Assembly (NCBI RefSeq): GCF_000830505.1
Contig: NZ_JXOK01000049.1
Coordinates: forward strand, 206,156-270,155
Reading direction: 5' to 3'
Source of the DNA: Vibrio mytili
Lineage (GTDB): Bacteria > Pseudomonadota > Gammaproteobacteria > Enterobacterales > Vibrionaceae
DNA length: 64,000 nucleotides
The translations under genes were made by a program, and so were the position numbers. Shown piece after piece: positions 16,970 to 29,904 of this stretch. The notes beneath the pieces are model-generated. The model had not been told where the DNA came from and searched no databases. It saw only the letters and a program-made list of their open reading frames with translations. The first letter of the stretch is position 1. Every line of letters starts with the position of its first letter.

Positions 16970-18403
16970 TTAACGCGGGAAAGTTTGGTAACGAACCCCC
17001 ATCATTTGTTCCATACAGTGCACGACTTGGCAGCTGTAACCAAATTCGTTGTCATACCAAATGTACAGTACGCAGCGTTTATCTTGTGCGATCGTTGCTT
17101 GACCATCCACGACGCCAGCATGGCGCGAGCCAACTAAATCACTGGATACGATTTCAGTCGAATCTGTGTAATCAATTTGTGCGGAAAGCTCAGAGTTTAA
17201 TGCCATTTCTCGTAGATATTCGTTCAGTGAATCACGATCCACTTCTTCACCTAGGTTCAGGTTTGCAACTGCCATCGATACGTTTGGCGTCGGTACGCGA
17301 ATTGCGTTACCTGTTAGTTTACCGGCGAGTTCAGGCAGTGCTTTTGCTACTGCTTTGGCTGCGCCAGTTGAAGTCAGAACCATGTTCAGAGAAGCACTGC
17401 GTCCACGGCGATCACCGGAATGGAAGTTATCAATCAGGTTTTGGTCATTGGTGTAAGAATGAACCGTTTCAATGTGACCTGACAGAACGCCATATTTGTC
17501 GTGCAACGCTTTCAATACTGGTGTGATCGCGTTGGTCGTGCAGCTTGCGGCTGAGATGATGCGATCGTCTTCTTGGATAACAGACTCGTTAACACCGAAC
17601 ACAACGTTCTTTATGTCACCTTTGCCTGGCGCTGTTAAAAGAACTTTTTCTGCACCTTTACACGCTAAGTGTTGACCTAAGCCTTCAGAATCACGCCATA
17701 CCCCCGTGTTATCTACAACAAGCGCATTGTGAATACCGTACACGGAGTAATCGACGTCACTTGGGCTATTTGCATAAATAATTTGGATGTAGTTGCCGTT
17801 AACAATCAGTGCTTTTCGCTCTTCATCAATGATAATGCTACCATTGAACTGACCATGTACCGAGTCGCGACGAAGTAAGCTCGCTCGTTTCTCTAAGTCA
17901 CCTTTCTTGCCGCCGCGCACGACAATAGCGCGTAATCTAAGTGGGTAACCCGGACCGCTCTTTTCGATTAGCAGACGCGTTAACAAGCGCCCAATACGAC
18001 CAAAGCCGTAAAGAACAACATCACGCGCTTCTAGAGAGGAGTCTGCATCACGCGCGCCAATTAGCGCAGTTTGTAGAAAATCATTTAGAGCATTGGTGTC
18101 TTCATGCTCTTTCCAATATTGAGTTGCCAATTGGCCGATATCGACTCGGCAAGATGAAATACTCATCTCACACAGTGCTTGAACGATAGGCATTGTGTGT
18201 TCGAGAGAAAGAGGACTTCCAGCATATCTTCTTGCTACACGGTGAGTTTTGAGAATGTCTATGGTTGTTGCATTGATAAGAGTTTTACCAAACAGAACCA
18301 CTTCGATTCCTTTTTGGCGATAAAGCATACCGATTAGAGGGGAAATAGATTCTGCGATAGTCTGGCTTGTTTGCCAATCTTGGAGATATTTCTCTGGACT
18401 CAT
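16970..18403 (-). CDS. Long-form glyceraldehyde-3-phosphate dehydrogenase
   Basis: A 477-residue GAPDH. About 125 residues precede the Rossmann start LYGFGRIGRLLTRLL; the catalytic cysteine is in ISAASCTTNAITPVL near 295, the active-site histidine in GHIETVHSYT, and the C terminus YDNEFGYSCQVV is canonical. This extended type is a second GAPDH found in vibrios and pseudomonads, distinct from the 331-residue glycolytic GapA; a gluconeogenic or NADP role is inferred. I chose the ATG at 18403 (MSPEKYL), with AAAGG 13 bases upstream; a GTG at 18439 would add 12 residues. Confidence 0.93.
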   Translation of the reverse strand: MSPEKYLQDWQTSQTIAESISPLIGMLYRQKGIEVVLFGKTLINATTIDILKTHRVARRYAGSPLSLEHTMPIVQALCEMSISSCRVDIGQLATQYWKEHEDTNALNDFLQTALIGARDADSSLEARDVVLYGFGRIGRLLTRLLIEKSGPGYPLRLRAIVVRGGKKGDLEKRASLLRRDSVHGQFNGSIIIDEERKALIVNGNYIQIIYANSPSDVDYSVYGIHNALVVDNTGVWRDSEGLGQHLACKGAEKVLLTAPGKGDIKNVVFGVNESVIQEDDRIISAASCTTNAITPVLKALHDKYGVLSGHIETVHSYTNDQNLIDNFHSGDRRGRSASLNMVLTSTGAAKAVAKALPELAGKLTGNAIRVPTPNVSMAVANLNLGEEVDRDSLNEYLREMALNSELSAQIDYTDSTEIVSSDLVGSRHAGVVDGQATIAQDKRCVLYIWYDNEFGYSCQVVHCMEQMMGVRYQTFPR

Positions 18404-18917
18404 TGTCGTATTGGACCTTTCACGTTTGAGGGCTAACACTACTCTTAACCGCCATTTAGCTGCGATAAAGAGTAAAGTTTAGGGGGGTGTAAATGGTTTG
18501 TAATAATTATGGGTGCGGATTCTAAAGTTGAATGCCTTATTCTGCTAGGAAAAATAAATCTAGATTATAGTCCTGTATAATGGCGTTATCGTGGAGAATT
18601 GGTGCGATCAATACCATGGATTCAGAGTATTGACATCTTGATAATAGGTGACTTATTTCGTGACAATAACGAGTAACTTCAAATTTAGAACGTAATTTTG
18701 CGTTGAATTTCAAGTTTTCGTTGTGATATGTGTCCATAAGACAACGATATTGGTAAACGTAAATGTTAGTAATTAAGCTTTTTAATATTACGCTATTTGT
18801 ATGCGTGTGATTCCTCCCAATGAGGTTGTCACAAAAGTTGAAAAGTTTGCATGATGTCACGTTTTAATCCTAAGAGTGATGGTGGCTCTGCAGTAACTAA
18901 ATGATAAAGGGAAAGAG
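18404..18917. other. 514-bp intergenic region, no confident gene
   Basis: It separates two divergent genes. A minus-strand frame at 18537-18860 (107 codons) has no ribosome-binding site and no recognisable domain. No clear terminator is seen, so the region probably holds both promoters. Confidence 0.5.
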
Positions 18918-19925
18918 ATGTATAAACTTGCGGTAATTGGAACCAACTGGATTTCTGACCAATTTGTATCGGCTGCTATTCAAACCGGACAATTTTGTTT
19001 AAAAGCCGTTTACTCGAGAGATCTAGAGAAAGCGCGAGCATTTGGAATCTCTTACAATGCGGAGGCTTTTTACGATCGTTTGGAGAGCTTAGCGAATGAT
19101 CCCGAAGTTGATGCAGTATATATCGCGAGCCCGAACTCCTTACATGCCCCACAAGCGATGCAAATGCTAACCGCGGGTAAGCATGTTATTTGCGAGAAAC
19201 CGCTGGCATCTAACTATCCGTTAGCGCAGCAGATGTTTGAATGTGCTGAAGAAAATAATGTGGTGCTTTTTGAGGCTTTCATGACGCCATACACACCTAA
19301 TTTTAGTGTATTGAAGAGCAGTCTAGAGCGCATCTCTCCACTAAGGCATGCAACGATCAGCTATTGTCAGTATTCTTCGAGATATCAAAAATATTTGAAT
19401 GGCGAGAACCCCAATACGTTCAATCCGGACTTTTCAAACGGCTCCATTATGGACATCGGCTACTACTGTGTCGGCGCGGCTATTGAATTGTTTGGTGAAC
19501 CCCACCAAGTAAAAGCCAGCGCTCATCTTTTATCCTCTGGCGTGGATGGATGTGGGAGTGTCACGCTTACGTACAGCGGGTTTAATGTCAATTTACTTCA
19601 TTCTAAAGTGAGTGACTCGCTGATTCCAAGTGAGTTCCAAGGGGAGCAGGGTAGTGTATTGGTCGACATGATTTCCATTGGCCGCTCCGTTGAGCGGGTG
19701 TTAAGGGGGCAAGAGAAGGAGACTTTGACCCAACCGCAAGTGGAAAATCCTATGTTTTATGAAGCACAAGCGTTCGCTCAGCAAATCAAGTTGGGTGTAA
19801 TGGAGAAAGACGCTAAACAGCGTTCTTTGTTAATCGCTAAAGTGTTAACTGAAATCAGAAAACAAACTGGCGTTATTTTTCCTGCGGATAATCCTCACAA
19901 AGGCAATATTTCACAAACTCGTTAA
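18918..19925 (+). CDS. Gfo/Idh/MocA family oxidoreductase
   Basis: A 335-residue protein. The Rossmann segment is KLAVIGTNWISDQFVSAA, with N in place of the usual second glycine, and the family motif is CEKPLASN near 91. The C-terminal domain has SIMDIGYYCVGAAIELFGEP near 178. The ATG follows AAAGGGAAAGAG. It resembles dehydrogenases acting on sugars or inositols; substrate unknown. Monocistronic. Confidence 0.88.
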   Translation: MYKLAVIGTNWISDQFVSAAIQTGQFCLKAVYSRDLEKARAFGISYNAEAFYDRLESLANDPEVDAVYIASPNSLHAPQAMQMLTAGKHVICEKPLASNYPLAQQMFECAEENNVVLFEAFMTPYTPNFSVLKSSLERISPLRHATISYCQYSSRYQKYLNGENPNTFNPDFSNGSIMDIGYYCVGAAIELFGEPHQVKASAHLLSSGVDGCGSVTLTYSGFNVNLLHSKVSDSLIPSEFQGEQGSVLVDMISIGRSVERVLRGQEKETLTQPQVENPMFYEAQAFAQQIKLGVMEKDAKQRSLLIAKVLTEIRKQTGVIFPADNPHKGNISQTR

Positions 19926-19972
19926 TTCATTTCAGCGTTAATCTGAGTTCAGAAGCCACAACGCTCTGTACA

Positions 19973-20020
19973 AACAAAGCCCACAGTTCATGGGGTCACT
20001 TCAGTCCTGAGGGCTTTGTT
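19973..20020. terminator. Long-loop inverted repeat between convergent genes
   Basis: AACAAAGCCC (19973-19982) pairs with GGGCTTTGTT (20011-20020) across a 28-base loop that can fold further. It follows the plus-strand oxidoreductase and lies 55 bp past the MATE gene stop, so it may serve both. Confidence 0.6.
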
Positions 20021-20074
20021 AATTATGAGCTACTTTAGTTGCTACTGTTTAACGTAGAACAACACCTGTGAGCA

Positions 20075-21400
20075 TTACGCCACTGACAACTTTGCGATGG
20101 TGTTGCGATAGGTAAGATAGGCGGCAAGGCCTGCGAAAAGGTTACCAAGACAAGCGCCGAGCAAAAGGCCTTGAATACCACCTAGTTGAGATCCTATCCA
20201 TAAACACGGTAGAAAGAACACAAACAGTCGTAGCGCTGATATCGTAAGGGCAGTGTAAGATTTACCTAAAGCATTGCAGACCGATACCATCAGCATACAA
20301 ACCCCTAGAGATCCTAAACTGAGTGGCACAATCGTTAAGTGCATTTCTAACACATTTTCAACTTGGATATCGCTCGTCATCAAAAGCGCTAGAGGGTTAG
20401 CAAGTGCAAAAGTGATTATCGCGATGAGCAATTGGAAGCCCATAATAAATTTAACCGCAATACTTACCAGAGATTGAATGTCTTTGTAATTTTTCGCCCC
20501 AAGCAAACGACCCACCATCGGTGGGAGAGACATCGTAAGCGCAAGTACGGATACGATGGCGAAAAACTCATAGCGAGATCCAATTGCCCATGCTGCGACG
20601 GCAGCGGTCCCGATTCCAGCGAGGAGTTTGGTTGCTAACATCGATGATAATGGCGGCAATAGCTGGCTTATCATCGCTGGTCCCATGATGTTGCCAATCG
20701 AACGAACACTCGCCATCACATCTAAATCTTGCCATTGAGTGGTGGCCCAGTGATTTTTTTTGACTCGCGGAGCCACAACAAGGATACCGATGCCAAAAGC
20801 CAAAATGGTTGCAATTGCGGCGCCGTTGATACCTAGATCTAAAGTGAAAATAAAAATTGGATCTAAAATGAGGTTGATGACGCTGGTGACCATCATCATG
20901 GTGCCGGGTAACATCGTATTCCCGTTTGAGCGACAAATACTGTAATAAAAGTAAAGAACAGCACCGGTCCAAGAGCTCAATAGCCATAACGGCCAGTAGC
21001 TATCAATGATTGGTAAAACACTATCTGGAGCGCTCAATAGCGACAAAATCGGGCAGCGCAACAACCAAATCAAAACACCGATAAAGGCGACACCAATCGA
21101 TCCTATCATCAATACCAGGCCGCCGAGCTGTTTAGCATAGCGAAGGTCATTCGCGCCAAGTGCTTTTGAAATCACCGCTGTCGTGGCAATTCCTAAACCG
21201 ACCTGGATACCAATAACGACCATCTGAAGCGGTAGGGTAAAACCTTGTGCAGCCAGGGGTAAAACACCCAACTGTCCGATAAATGCACTGTCTACCAGTT
21301 GAAAGCTCATCAGTGAAAGTACACCAAAAAGCATTGGCCAGGTCATAGTGAATAGCTGCTTAGCAAGAGAAGCAGTAGAGCTTGATGTATTTGAAGGCAT
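20075..21400 (-). CDS. MATE-family multidrug/Na+ efflux transporter
   Basis: A 441-residue protein with 12 predicted helices in two similar halves. The N-terminal TMTWPMLFGVLSLMSFQLVD and the LDPIFIF motif near 180 are typical MATE features (NorM/DinF/VmrA type). MATE pumps expel cationic drugs in exchange for Na+ or H+. Substrate range cannot be read from sequence. Confidence 0.92.
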   Translation of the reverse strand: MPSNTSSSTASLAKQLFTMTWPMLFGVLSLMSFQLVDSAFIGQLGVLPLAAQGFTLPLQMVVIGIQVGLGIATTAVISKALGANDLRYAKQLGGLVLMIGSIGVAFIGVLIWLLRCPILSLLSAPDSVLPIIDSYWPLWLLSSWTGAVLYFYYSICRSNGNTMLPGTMMMVTSVINLILDPIFIFTLDLGINGAAIATILAFGIGILVVAPRVKKNHWATTQWQDLDVMASVRSIGNIMGPAMISQLLPPLSSMLATKLLAGIGTAAVAAWAIGSRYEFFAIVSVLALTMSLPPMVGRLLGAKNYKDIQSLVSIAVKFIMGFQLLIAIITFALANPLALLMTSDIQVENVLEMHLTIVPLSLGSLGVCMLMVSVCNALGKSYTALTISALRLFVFFLPCLWIGSQLGGIQGLLLGACLGNLFAGLAAYLTYRNTIAKLSVA

Positions 21401-21479
21401 AGAAGCGAAACTAATTTCTGGATGTTGAGGAACGAAAGTAGATGAAATTGTACATCGGCTTTAGAGCGGTGACAAAAAG

Positions 21480-21512
21480 AAACCCCGAGCAACTGGTTTT
21501 TGCTCGGGGTTT
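21480..21512. terminator. Bidirectional terminator of yeeX
   Basis: AAACCCCGAGCA (about 21480-21491) pairs with TGCTCGGGGTTT (21501-21512). On the minus strand it is followed by CTTTTTG. It ends yeeX 37 bp after its stop. Confidence 0.88.
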
Positions 21513-21548
21513 TAGCAGGACTTAACCTAGGTTAACCACTTATGGTGA

Positions 21549-21869
21549 TTATTTCTTATTACCTGTTGTCAACTGCTTATCTTCTTCTGTGAGCTCACGA
21601 ATACGACGGCTGATATCACGACGAGCTTTTGAAATCTCAGCGCTCTTAATGATGTGGTCGTCAACACGATCTTCGTAATCTGCTTTCATGTTCTTGATGA
21701 TTGCTAGCATTTCATCTTGAGTCATTTCTGGCTTGATGTAGTCTAGTAGGTTTTCTAAAAGGTCGACACGCTTACGGTTGTCACGAACTTTCTTTTCATT
21801 ATCAATAAGTTCACGCTTTAGCTTGTTTTTACGACGCGCTTGGCTAACGATCTCAAATACGCTACTCAT
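21549..21869 (-). CDS. yeeX: DUF496/YeeX family protein
   Basis: A 106-residue basic, coiled-coil protein with the DUF496 core [34 protein letters not shown] and [17 protein letters not shown]. The start MSSVFEIV at 21869 is preceded by AGGAAAGGG; an upstream start at 21902 lies before it. The function of YeeX is unknown. It has its own terminator. Confidence 0.92.
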   Translation of the reverse strand: MSSVFEIVSQARRKNKLKRELIDNEKKVRDNRKRVDLLENLLDYIKPEMTQDEMLAIIKNMKADYEDRVDDHIIKSAEISKARRDISRRIRELTEEDKQLTTGNKK

Positions 21870-22119
21870 AGTTCCCTTTCCTAATTTATGAATATTTATC
21901 ACGATTAAAGCACAACATCACGTGGCATAACAGTCTTTAGATCAATCTCAACGTTAAGTTGCACATTTATCAATCAATGATGACGGCGCATCGGACCTTG
22001 CCCTTCTTTAGTTGGTTCGAGTCGCTACTGACGGTGTATGCGTAAATCCTCATTAGGAATACATCGTCTCATTGTCATCATAAGATCTTCTCTATATTAT
22101 CAACATCATTGAATACAAA

Positions 22120-22338
22120 ATGATGAAACGTGATATGGACTCTGGTCATACAGCGGAGCAAATCGATACTCAGAAGAGTGAACCTTCAACTCATCCTCAA
22201 GCAGAAAAATTGAAAGATGCGTACATTCAAGAGCGCGCACAACTTGAGATCACAGAAGTTGAACTTAATCGTTCTAAGATCATGATGATAGATGAAAATG
22301 GCAAGATGAGGCCAGTACCTATCTTATCAGAGCATTAA
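22120..22338 (+). CDS. Small hydrophilic hypothetical protein
   Basis: A 72-residue, acidic protein with a C-terminal IMMIDENGKMRPVPILSEH. Starts at 22120, 22123 or 22135 are possible and none has a strong ribosome-binding site. No family recognised. It is kept because of its sensible composition and isolated position between divergent neighbours. Confidence 0.5.
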   Translation: MMKRDMDSGHTAEQIDTQKSEPSTHPQAEKLKDAYIQERAQLEITEVELNRSKIMMIDENGKMRPVPILSEH

Positions 22339-22492
22339 GGGCGTTGTTAAAACGTATCCGTGTGGTCAGCCTTTTCTTTTGCCTGACATCGATACCAACC
22401 TCCTTTTCGCTCGTGTAATGAGAGAGTAGCGCAAAGCGCTTCAACCCAATTTAGGTATCAATTCAAATACAAAAATAATAAGGAAATGCATT

Positions 22493-23139
22493 ATGAAAGT
22501 TGAGCTAACAGCAACAGAAGCACGCGTCATTGGCTGTTTGATAGAAAAAGAAGTGACAACGCCCGAACAGTACCCTCTGAGTCTTAATGCACTGACTAAC
22601 GCATGCAATCAAAAAAGTAATCGTGATCCTGTGATGACGCTGTCTGAATCTGAGGTGTTGGACGCGGTGGATGCGTTAATTGGACGTCGTTTAGTGAGTG
22701 ATGAAAGTGCTTTCAATAGCCGAGTAAGTAAATACCAACATCGTTTTTGTAATACTGAATTTGGTGACTTGCAGCTGAGCAAGCAAGAGAAAGGTATCGT
22801 GTGTTGTATGTTGTTACGTGGCGCACAAACACCGGGTGAGCTCCGCACGAGAACGAATCGCTTAGCCACATTCCATGATGTAAAAGAAGTTGAAACCGTG
22901 TTGGAACACTTAGCAAGTGAAGATAAGGGCCCTCTTGTTGTGAAACTTCCTCGAGAAGCAGGAAAGCGCGAGTCACGTTATATGCACTTGTTCTGTGGGG
23001 ACGTGGATGTGTCTACCTTCGTTTCCACTGCATCTGCTGCTTCGTCAGATGTTAGTCGCGTAACCCAACTGGAACAGGATGTCGCACAACTTCGTGAAGA
23101 ACTGAATACCTTGAAAGCGCAAGTTGAATCTTTACTTTT

Positions 23140-23143
<4 letters not shown>
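22493..23143 (+). CDS. yceH: YceH family (DUF480) protein
   Basis: A 216-residue protein of two winged-helix domains: [26 protein letters not shown] at the N terminus, [13 protein letters not shown] near 42, and [16 protein letters not shown] near 112. The tail is a coiled coil ([20 protein letters not shown]). The role is unknown. AAGGAAATGC precedes the ATG. Its stop overlaps the start of the GIY-YIG gene, so the two are translationally coupled. Confidence 0.93.
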
Positions 23144-27234
<4,091 letters not shown>

Positions 27235-27310
27235 ACGAAACATTGCCTTGTTTCATACGCCTTTGTCTCCTTATTGGTATCTAATTACGTAGTATGGAAC
27301 CTTATGTTTC

Positions 27311-27345
27311 ACAATTCATTATTGCATATGCCAATAATGAATTGT
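27311..27345. promoter_or_regulatory. 35-bp palindromic operator candidate
   Basis: ACAATTCATTATTG (27311-27324) and CAATAATGAATTGT (27332-27345) are perfect inverted arms around CATATGC. It overlaps the -35 and spacer of the promoter at 27322-27350, so a bound repressor or redox regulator would control the module downstream. The DUF134 protein encoded next to the module is the natural candidate. Confidence 0.7.
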
Positions 27346-27350
27346 ATAGT
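27322..27350 (+). promoter_or_regulatory. Promoter candidate for the NifX-like operon
   Basis: TTGCAT (27322-27327), 17-base spacer, TATAGT (27345-27350). The ATG of the first gene is 30 bp downstream. Confidence 0.5.
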
Positions 27351-27380
27351 GTTGTTATTCCTCAGACTAAGGAGCACACT

Positions 27381-27902
27381 ATGTTGTTCGCCATTCCCTG
27401 CCGCAAGTCCTCACTTTCGAATCACTTTGCTAAAGCCCCTCAGATCATGCTTTGGGATAGCAAAACCGATACCAAACGCATCCTCGATCTGCCCAAGTCT
27501 TCAGCTTGTTGTAGTCATAAGAAGTTCTGGAACAAAGTGTTGCAAGACAATCAGGTGGATGCCGTGGTTGTTCGCTCAATTGGTACTAATATGCTGAGCG
27601 CACTGTTTAAGCTTAATGTTCGTGTACTGAGTGCGCCACGAGGGTTTGATTTAGATATTTTGGATGAAAAACAATTAACGCCTGTTACTCACATTGAGTT
27701 TGCTCGCCCTTCGGCTAAGAAAAGCAGAGAGGGCTGTTCTATGCATAGCCCTACGTCTTCATTATCAGTGAGTATGCGACGGAGCGTAAATAGCGGGGGG
27801 ACGGTAGGCCGACAAACGTTGGGTAATAAGCTTTCACCAAAAGCAATGAATCATCTTGCTAAAGTTTTCAAATTAACGGTTCAACCAGAGAAAAAGCAAT
27901 GA
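27381..27902 (+). CDS. NifX/NifB-type dinitrogenase iron-molybdenum cofactor family protein
   Basis: A 173-residue protein, start ATG 27381 with AAGGAG 7 bases before it. It has the NifX-like fold (about residues 1-100): MLFAIPCRKSSLSNHFAKAP, then a loop with SSACCSHKKFWNKVLQ and the glycine-rich segment. Members bind Fe-S or metal clusters; no nif genes are nearby, so nitrogen fixation is not implied. The last 70 residues are low complexity (SPTSSLSVSMRRSVNSGG) and unlike the core. It overlaps the NqrM-like gene by 4 bp. Confidence 0.85.
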   Translation: MLFAIPCRKSSLSNHFAKAPQIMLWDSKTDTKRILDLPKSSACCSHKKFWNKVLQDNQVDAVVVRSIGTNMLSALFKLNVRVLSAPRGFDLDILDEKQLTPVTHIEFARPSAKKSREGCSMHSPTSSLSVSMRRSVNSGGTVGRQTLGNKLSPKAMNHLAKVFKLTVQPEKKQ

Positions 27903-28090
27903 CGTATGTGATCAGTTTTATGGTGTTTCTAGTCGTTGTGATCTTAATGGCGATAGGCGTGATGCTGAAACGCCAAGCAATACAAGGGAGTTGCGGCGGG
28001 CTTGCTAACATTGAAATAGAAAGAGAGTGCAATTGCGTTGATACATGCGATGACCACTCGCGCACGCTATATCAAATTCAGGAACCGTAA
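27899..28090 (+). CDS. NqrM-family protein, paralogue
   Basis: A 63-residue protein with one N-terminal helix (VISFMVFLVVVILMAIGVML) and the NqrM signature GSCGGL near 31, then ECNCVDTCDD, the cysteine cluster expected to bind iron. NqrM is needed to mature the iron site of Na+-translocating NADH:quinone reductase. The usual nqrM lies by nqrF and apbE; this copy instead follows a NifX-like gene, so it may serve another metal site. Overlap of 4 bp shows an operon. Confidence 0.88.
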   Translation: MTYVISFMVFLVVVILMAIGVMLKRQAIQGSCGGLANIEIERECNCVDTCDDHSRTLYQIQEP

Positions 28091-28112
28091 GCTTCATGCT
28101 CTTTGATAAGCG

Positions 28113-28394
28113 TTATGGTTCGCGACTAAACATGAGTGCCTGACCATGAACCAAGCTTTGTGCCACCTTAGCTCGCGCACGTTTCACGATATTGCCAAAT
28201 GTCTGTCTGGAGACGCCCATGCTAACTGCTGCTTCTGACTGACTTAGGGCTTCTAAATCGGCCAAGCGAAGGGCTTCGAGTTCGTCTGCCAACAGCTCGA
28301 TTTTATGGAGTTTAGACAGTGGTACGCCATTGGGCTTAAAACACTCGTATGGCGCACTACTGCATATATTTCGTTCTTTTTTGGGTCTCGCCAT
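28113..28394 (-). CDS. DUF134 (UPF0251) DNA-binding protein
   Basis: A 93-residue protein with the DUF134 features: MARPKKERNICSSAPYECFKPN (the conserved RPxK and cysteines) and a sigma-70 region 4-like HTH (EALSQSEAAVSMGVSRQTFG). The family is typically beside NifX-like and Mrp genes. Convergent with the NifX/NqrM-like operon (23 bp apart), divergent from the PaaI gene. It could bind the 35-bp palindrome. Confidence 0.92.
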   Translation of the reverse strand: MARPKKERNICSSAPYECFKPNGVPLSKLHKIELLADELEALRLADLEALSQSEAAVSMGVSRQTFGNIVKRARAKVAQSLVHGQALMFSREP

Positions 28395-28458
28395 TTTGTT
28401 TATGCCTTATTAAATTTTTGTCTAGGAGCAATCCTAGTCTTTAACTCTGCGGTATTTT

Positions 28459-28878
28459 ATGTCTATCCAAATCCCAAACAATCACCAGCAGTGTGCGGTT
28501 TGCTGTCAGCCCTTTTTCAACCACCATACGGTCATTCACTTTACGTTAATGTCAGATGGCGGGGTTCAGGGCGAAATTGTACCAACAGAAAAAGTGCAAG
28601 GCTATCAAGATGTCATGCAGGGCGGTGCAATTAGTGCTTTGCACGATACGGCCATGACACACTGCCTATTTGCTCGCGACGTTTGCGCAATGACGGCGCA
28701 ACTTGAGGTACGTTTTATTAAGCCCATCCCTCTCAACACCGTTATTCAGGTTGAGGCCCATTGCGTAAAAAGCAAACGGGGTATGTATTTATTGAAAAGT
28801 GACATTTATGTCGATGGGCAGTGCTATTCTAAAGCGGAGGCAAAATTTATGCGATGCCACAGTCACAGTGATGTTTGA
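28459..28878 (+). CDS. PaaI-family hotdog thioesterase
   Basis: A 139-residue hotdog protein with the active-site segment YQDVMQGGAISALHDTAMTH (around residues 48-67) and LEVRFIKPIPL. It should hydrolyse an acyl-CoA; substrate unknown. It is divergent from the DUF134 gene across 64 bp that holds a 6-bp inverted repeat CTAGGA/TCCTAG (28422-28437), perhaps an operator. Confidence 0.87.
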   Translation: MSIQIPNNHQQCAVCCQPFFNHHTVIHFTLMSDGGVQGEIVPTEKVQGYQDVMQGGAISALHDTAMTHCLFARDVCAMTAQLEVRFIKPIPLNTVIQVEAHCVKSKRGMYLLKSDIYVDGQCYSKAEAKFMRCHSHSDV

Positions 28879-29266
28879 TAGACGAGAGATCACTTTACCG
28901 CAACGGATCAGACCGTTTTCGAATCGACTAAACCTGCTTGCTTTATTATCTAGGGGCCCAGTTTTATGGTTCTTAATGAATAGTATCCGAACCATCAACT
29001 TCAGCCTCTTCCAATCGACGCACCTTGATCACAACGCTTTTGACTAAGTGCTCCCATCCGAACAAAGTTTAACTTCGAAAGTACAACATGCCTTGTTTAC
29101 TTGGCCTAGCGAGTATTTTGAGTTTTGCTTCAAACATCAATTTGCCAGATTCCCACTTCTCGCATGGCAAGCGCTGACACGAGCTTTGCAATAAAAGTAA
29201 GCTGAATTGTCGGCTTGGCTTTGCGTCTCCATACTAAAAAATGTGATAGTTATCACTAAAACTATT

Positions 29267-29284
29267 TACTTAGCAAGCTAAGTA
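29267..29284. promoter_or_regulatory. SlyA box 1
   Basis: TACTTAGCAAGCTAAGTA is an 18-bp inverted repeat (8-bp arms around AA) that contains the SlyA consensus TTAGCAAGCTAA exactly. It is 61 bp before the slyA ATG. Confidence 0.85.
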
Positions 29285-29292
29285 CTTTATAT

Positions 29293-29310
29293 TAGTTAGC
29301 AAGCTAAGTA
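29293..29310. promoter_or_regulatory. SlyA box 2
   Basis: TAGTTAGCAAGCTAAGTA, same core TTAGCAAGCTAA, 26 bp downstream of box 1, close to two and a half helical turns. Points to autoregulation. Confidence 0.85.
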
Positions 29311-29327
29311 ATTAATTAGGACTTAAA

Positions 29328-29777
29328 ATGCATGATGCCAATATGTTCAATGAGCTTTCGATAGCAGAAAAGCTATCTCGTGTTGCACGTTTGTGGAAAA
29401 TGGTCGCGGATCGAGAGTTGGAGCCGCTGAATTTAACCTATCCACGTTGGACTGCTTTATGGAAGTTACATCGATTGGGTGACAACGCCAGTCAGAAGTA
29501 TCTTGCAGACGCATTGGAAATTGAACTGGCATCCTTAATGCGCACTTTGAAATTGCTTGAAGAGCAAGGTTTGGTGGTTCGTCGTTGTTGTGAACATGAC
29601 AAGCGAGCTCGCATTGTAAGCCTGACTGAAGAAGGTAAGGCACTAATAAAACAATTAGAAAACCGAATTCTTGTAGTTCGTAAAAAGTTGTTGTCGGATA
29701 TCGCTGAAGAAGACCTTGAAAAGGTGAATTTGGCACTAGAGCAAATTGCAAACAATGCACTTGAGTCATTGGAATAG
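29328..29777 (+). CDS. slyA: SlyA/MarR-family transcriptional regulator
   Basis: A 149-residue winged-helix protein. It has LTYPRWTALWKLHRLGDNAS and QKYLADALEIELASLMRTLKL (recognition helix) and VVRRCCEHDKRARIVSLTEEG (wing), as in SlyA. Two SlyA boxes precede it. Position in front of an HlyD/DUF2955 pair suggests regulation of that pump. Confidence 0.92.
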   Translation: MHDANMFNELSIAEKLSRVARLWKMVADRELEPLNLTYPRWTALWKLHRLGDNASQKYLADALEIELASLMRTLKLLEEQGLVVRRCCEHDKRARIVSLTEEGKALIKQLENRILVVRKKLLSDIAEEDLEKVNLALEQIANNALESLE

Positions 29778-29904
29778 TCTAGAAAAATCGTCAATTACTT
29801 AGCGAGTAGTTACCAATAACCATAAGGCACCTAAGTCAGCCGCAAGTGCCGTGTGTTTGTTTGGCTATAAGTAAGAAATCCCCAAAAAAGAGAAGTTATT
29901 GCTC

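Larger units (their letters stand above)
28879..29327. other. 449-bp intergenic region with SlyA operators
   Basis: No gene seen. It holds GTGATAGTTATCAC (29243-29256), a 14-bp inverted repeat with 6-bp arms, and two SlyA boxes directly upstream of slyA. Confidence 0.6.

Noticed and set aside
18537..18860. Minus-strand 107-codon frame between the GAPDH gene and the Gfo/Idh gene
   Set aside because: GTG start without ribosome-binding site, no recognisable domain, and it covers the likely promoters of two divergent genes.
28799..29047. Plus-strand frame overlapping the PaaI gene
   Set aside because: Shifted frame of a well-supported hotdog gene, no ribosome-binding site.
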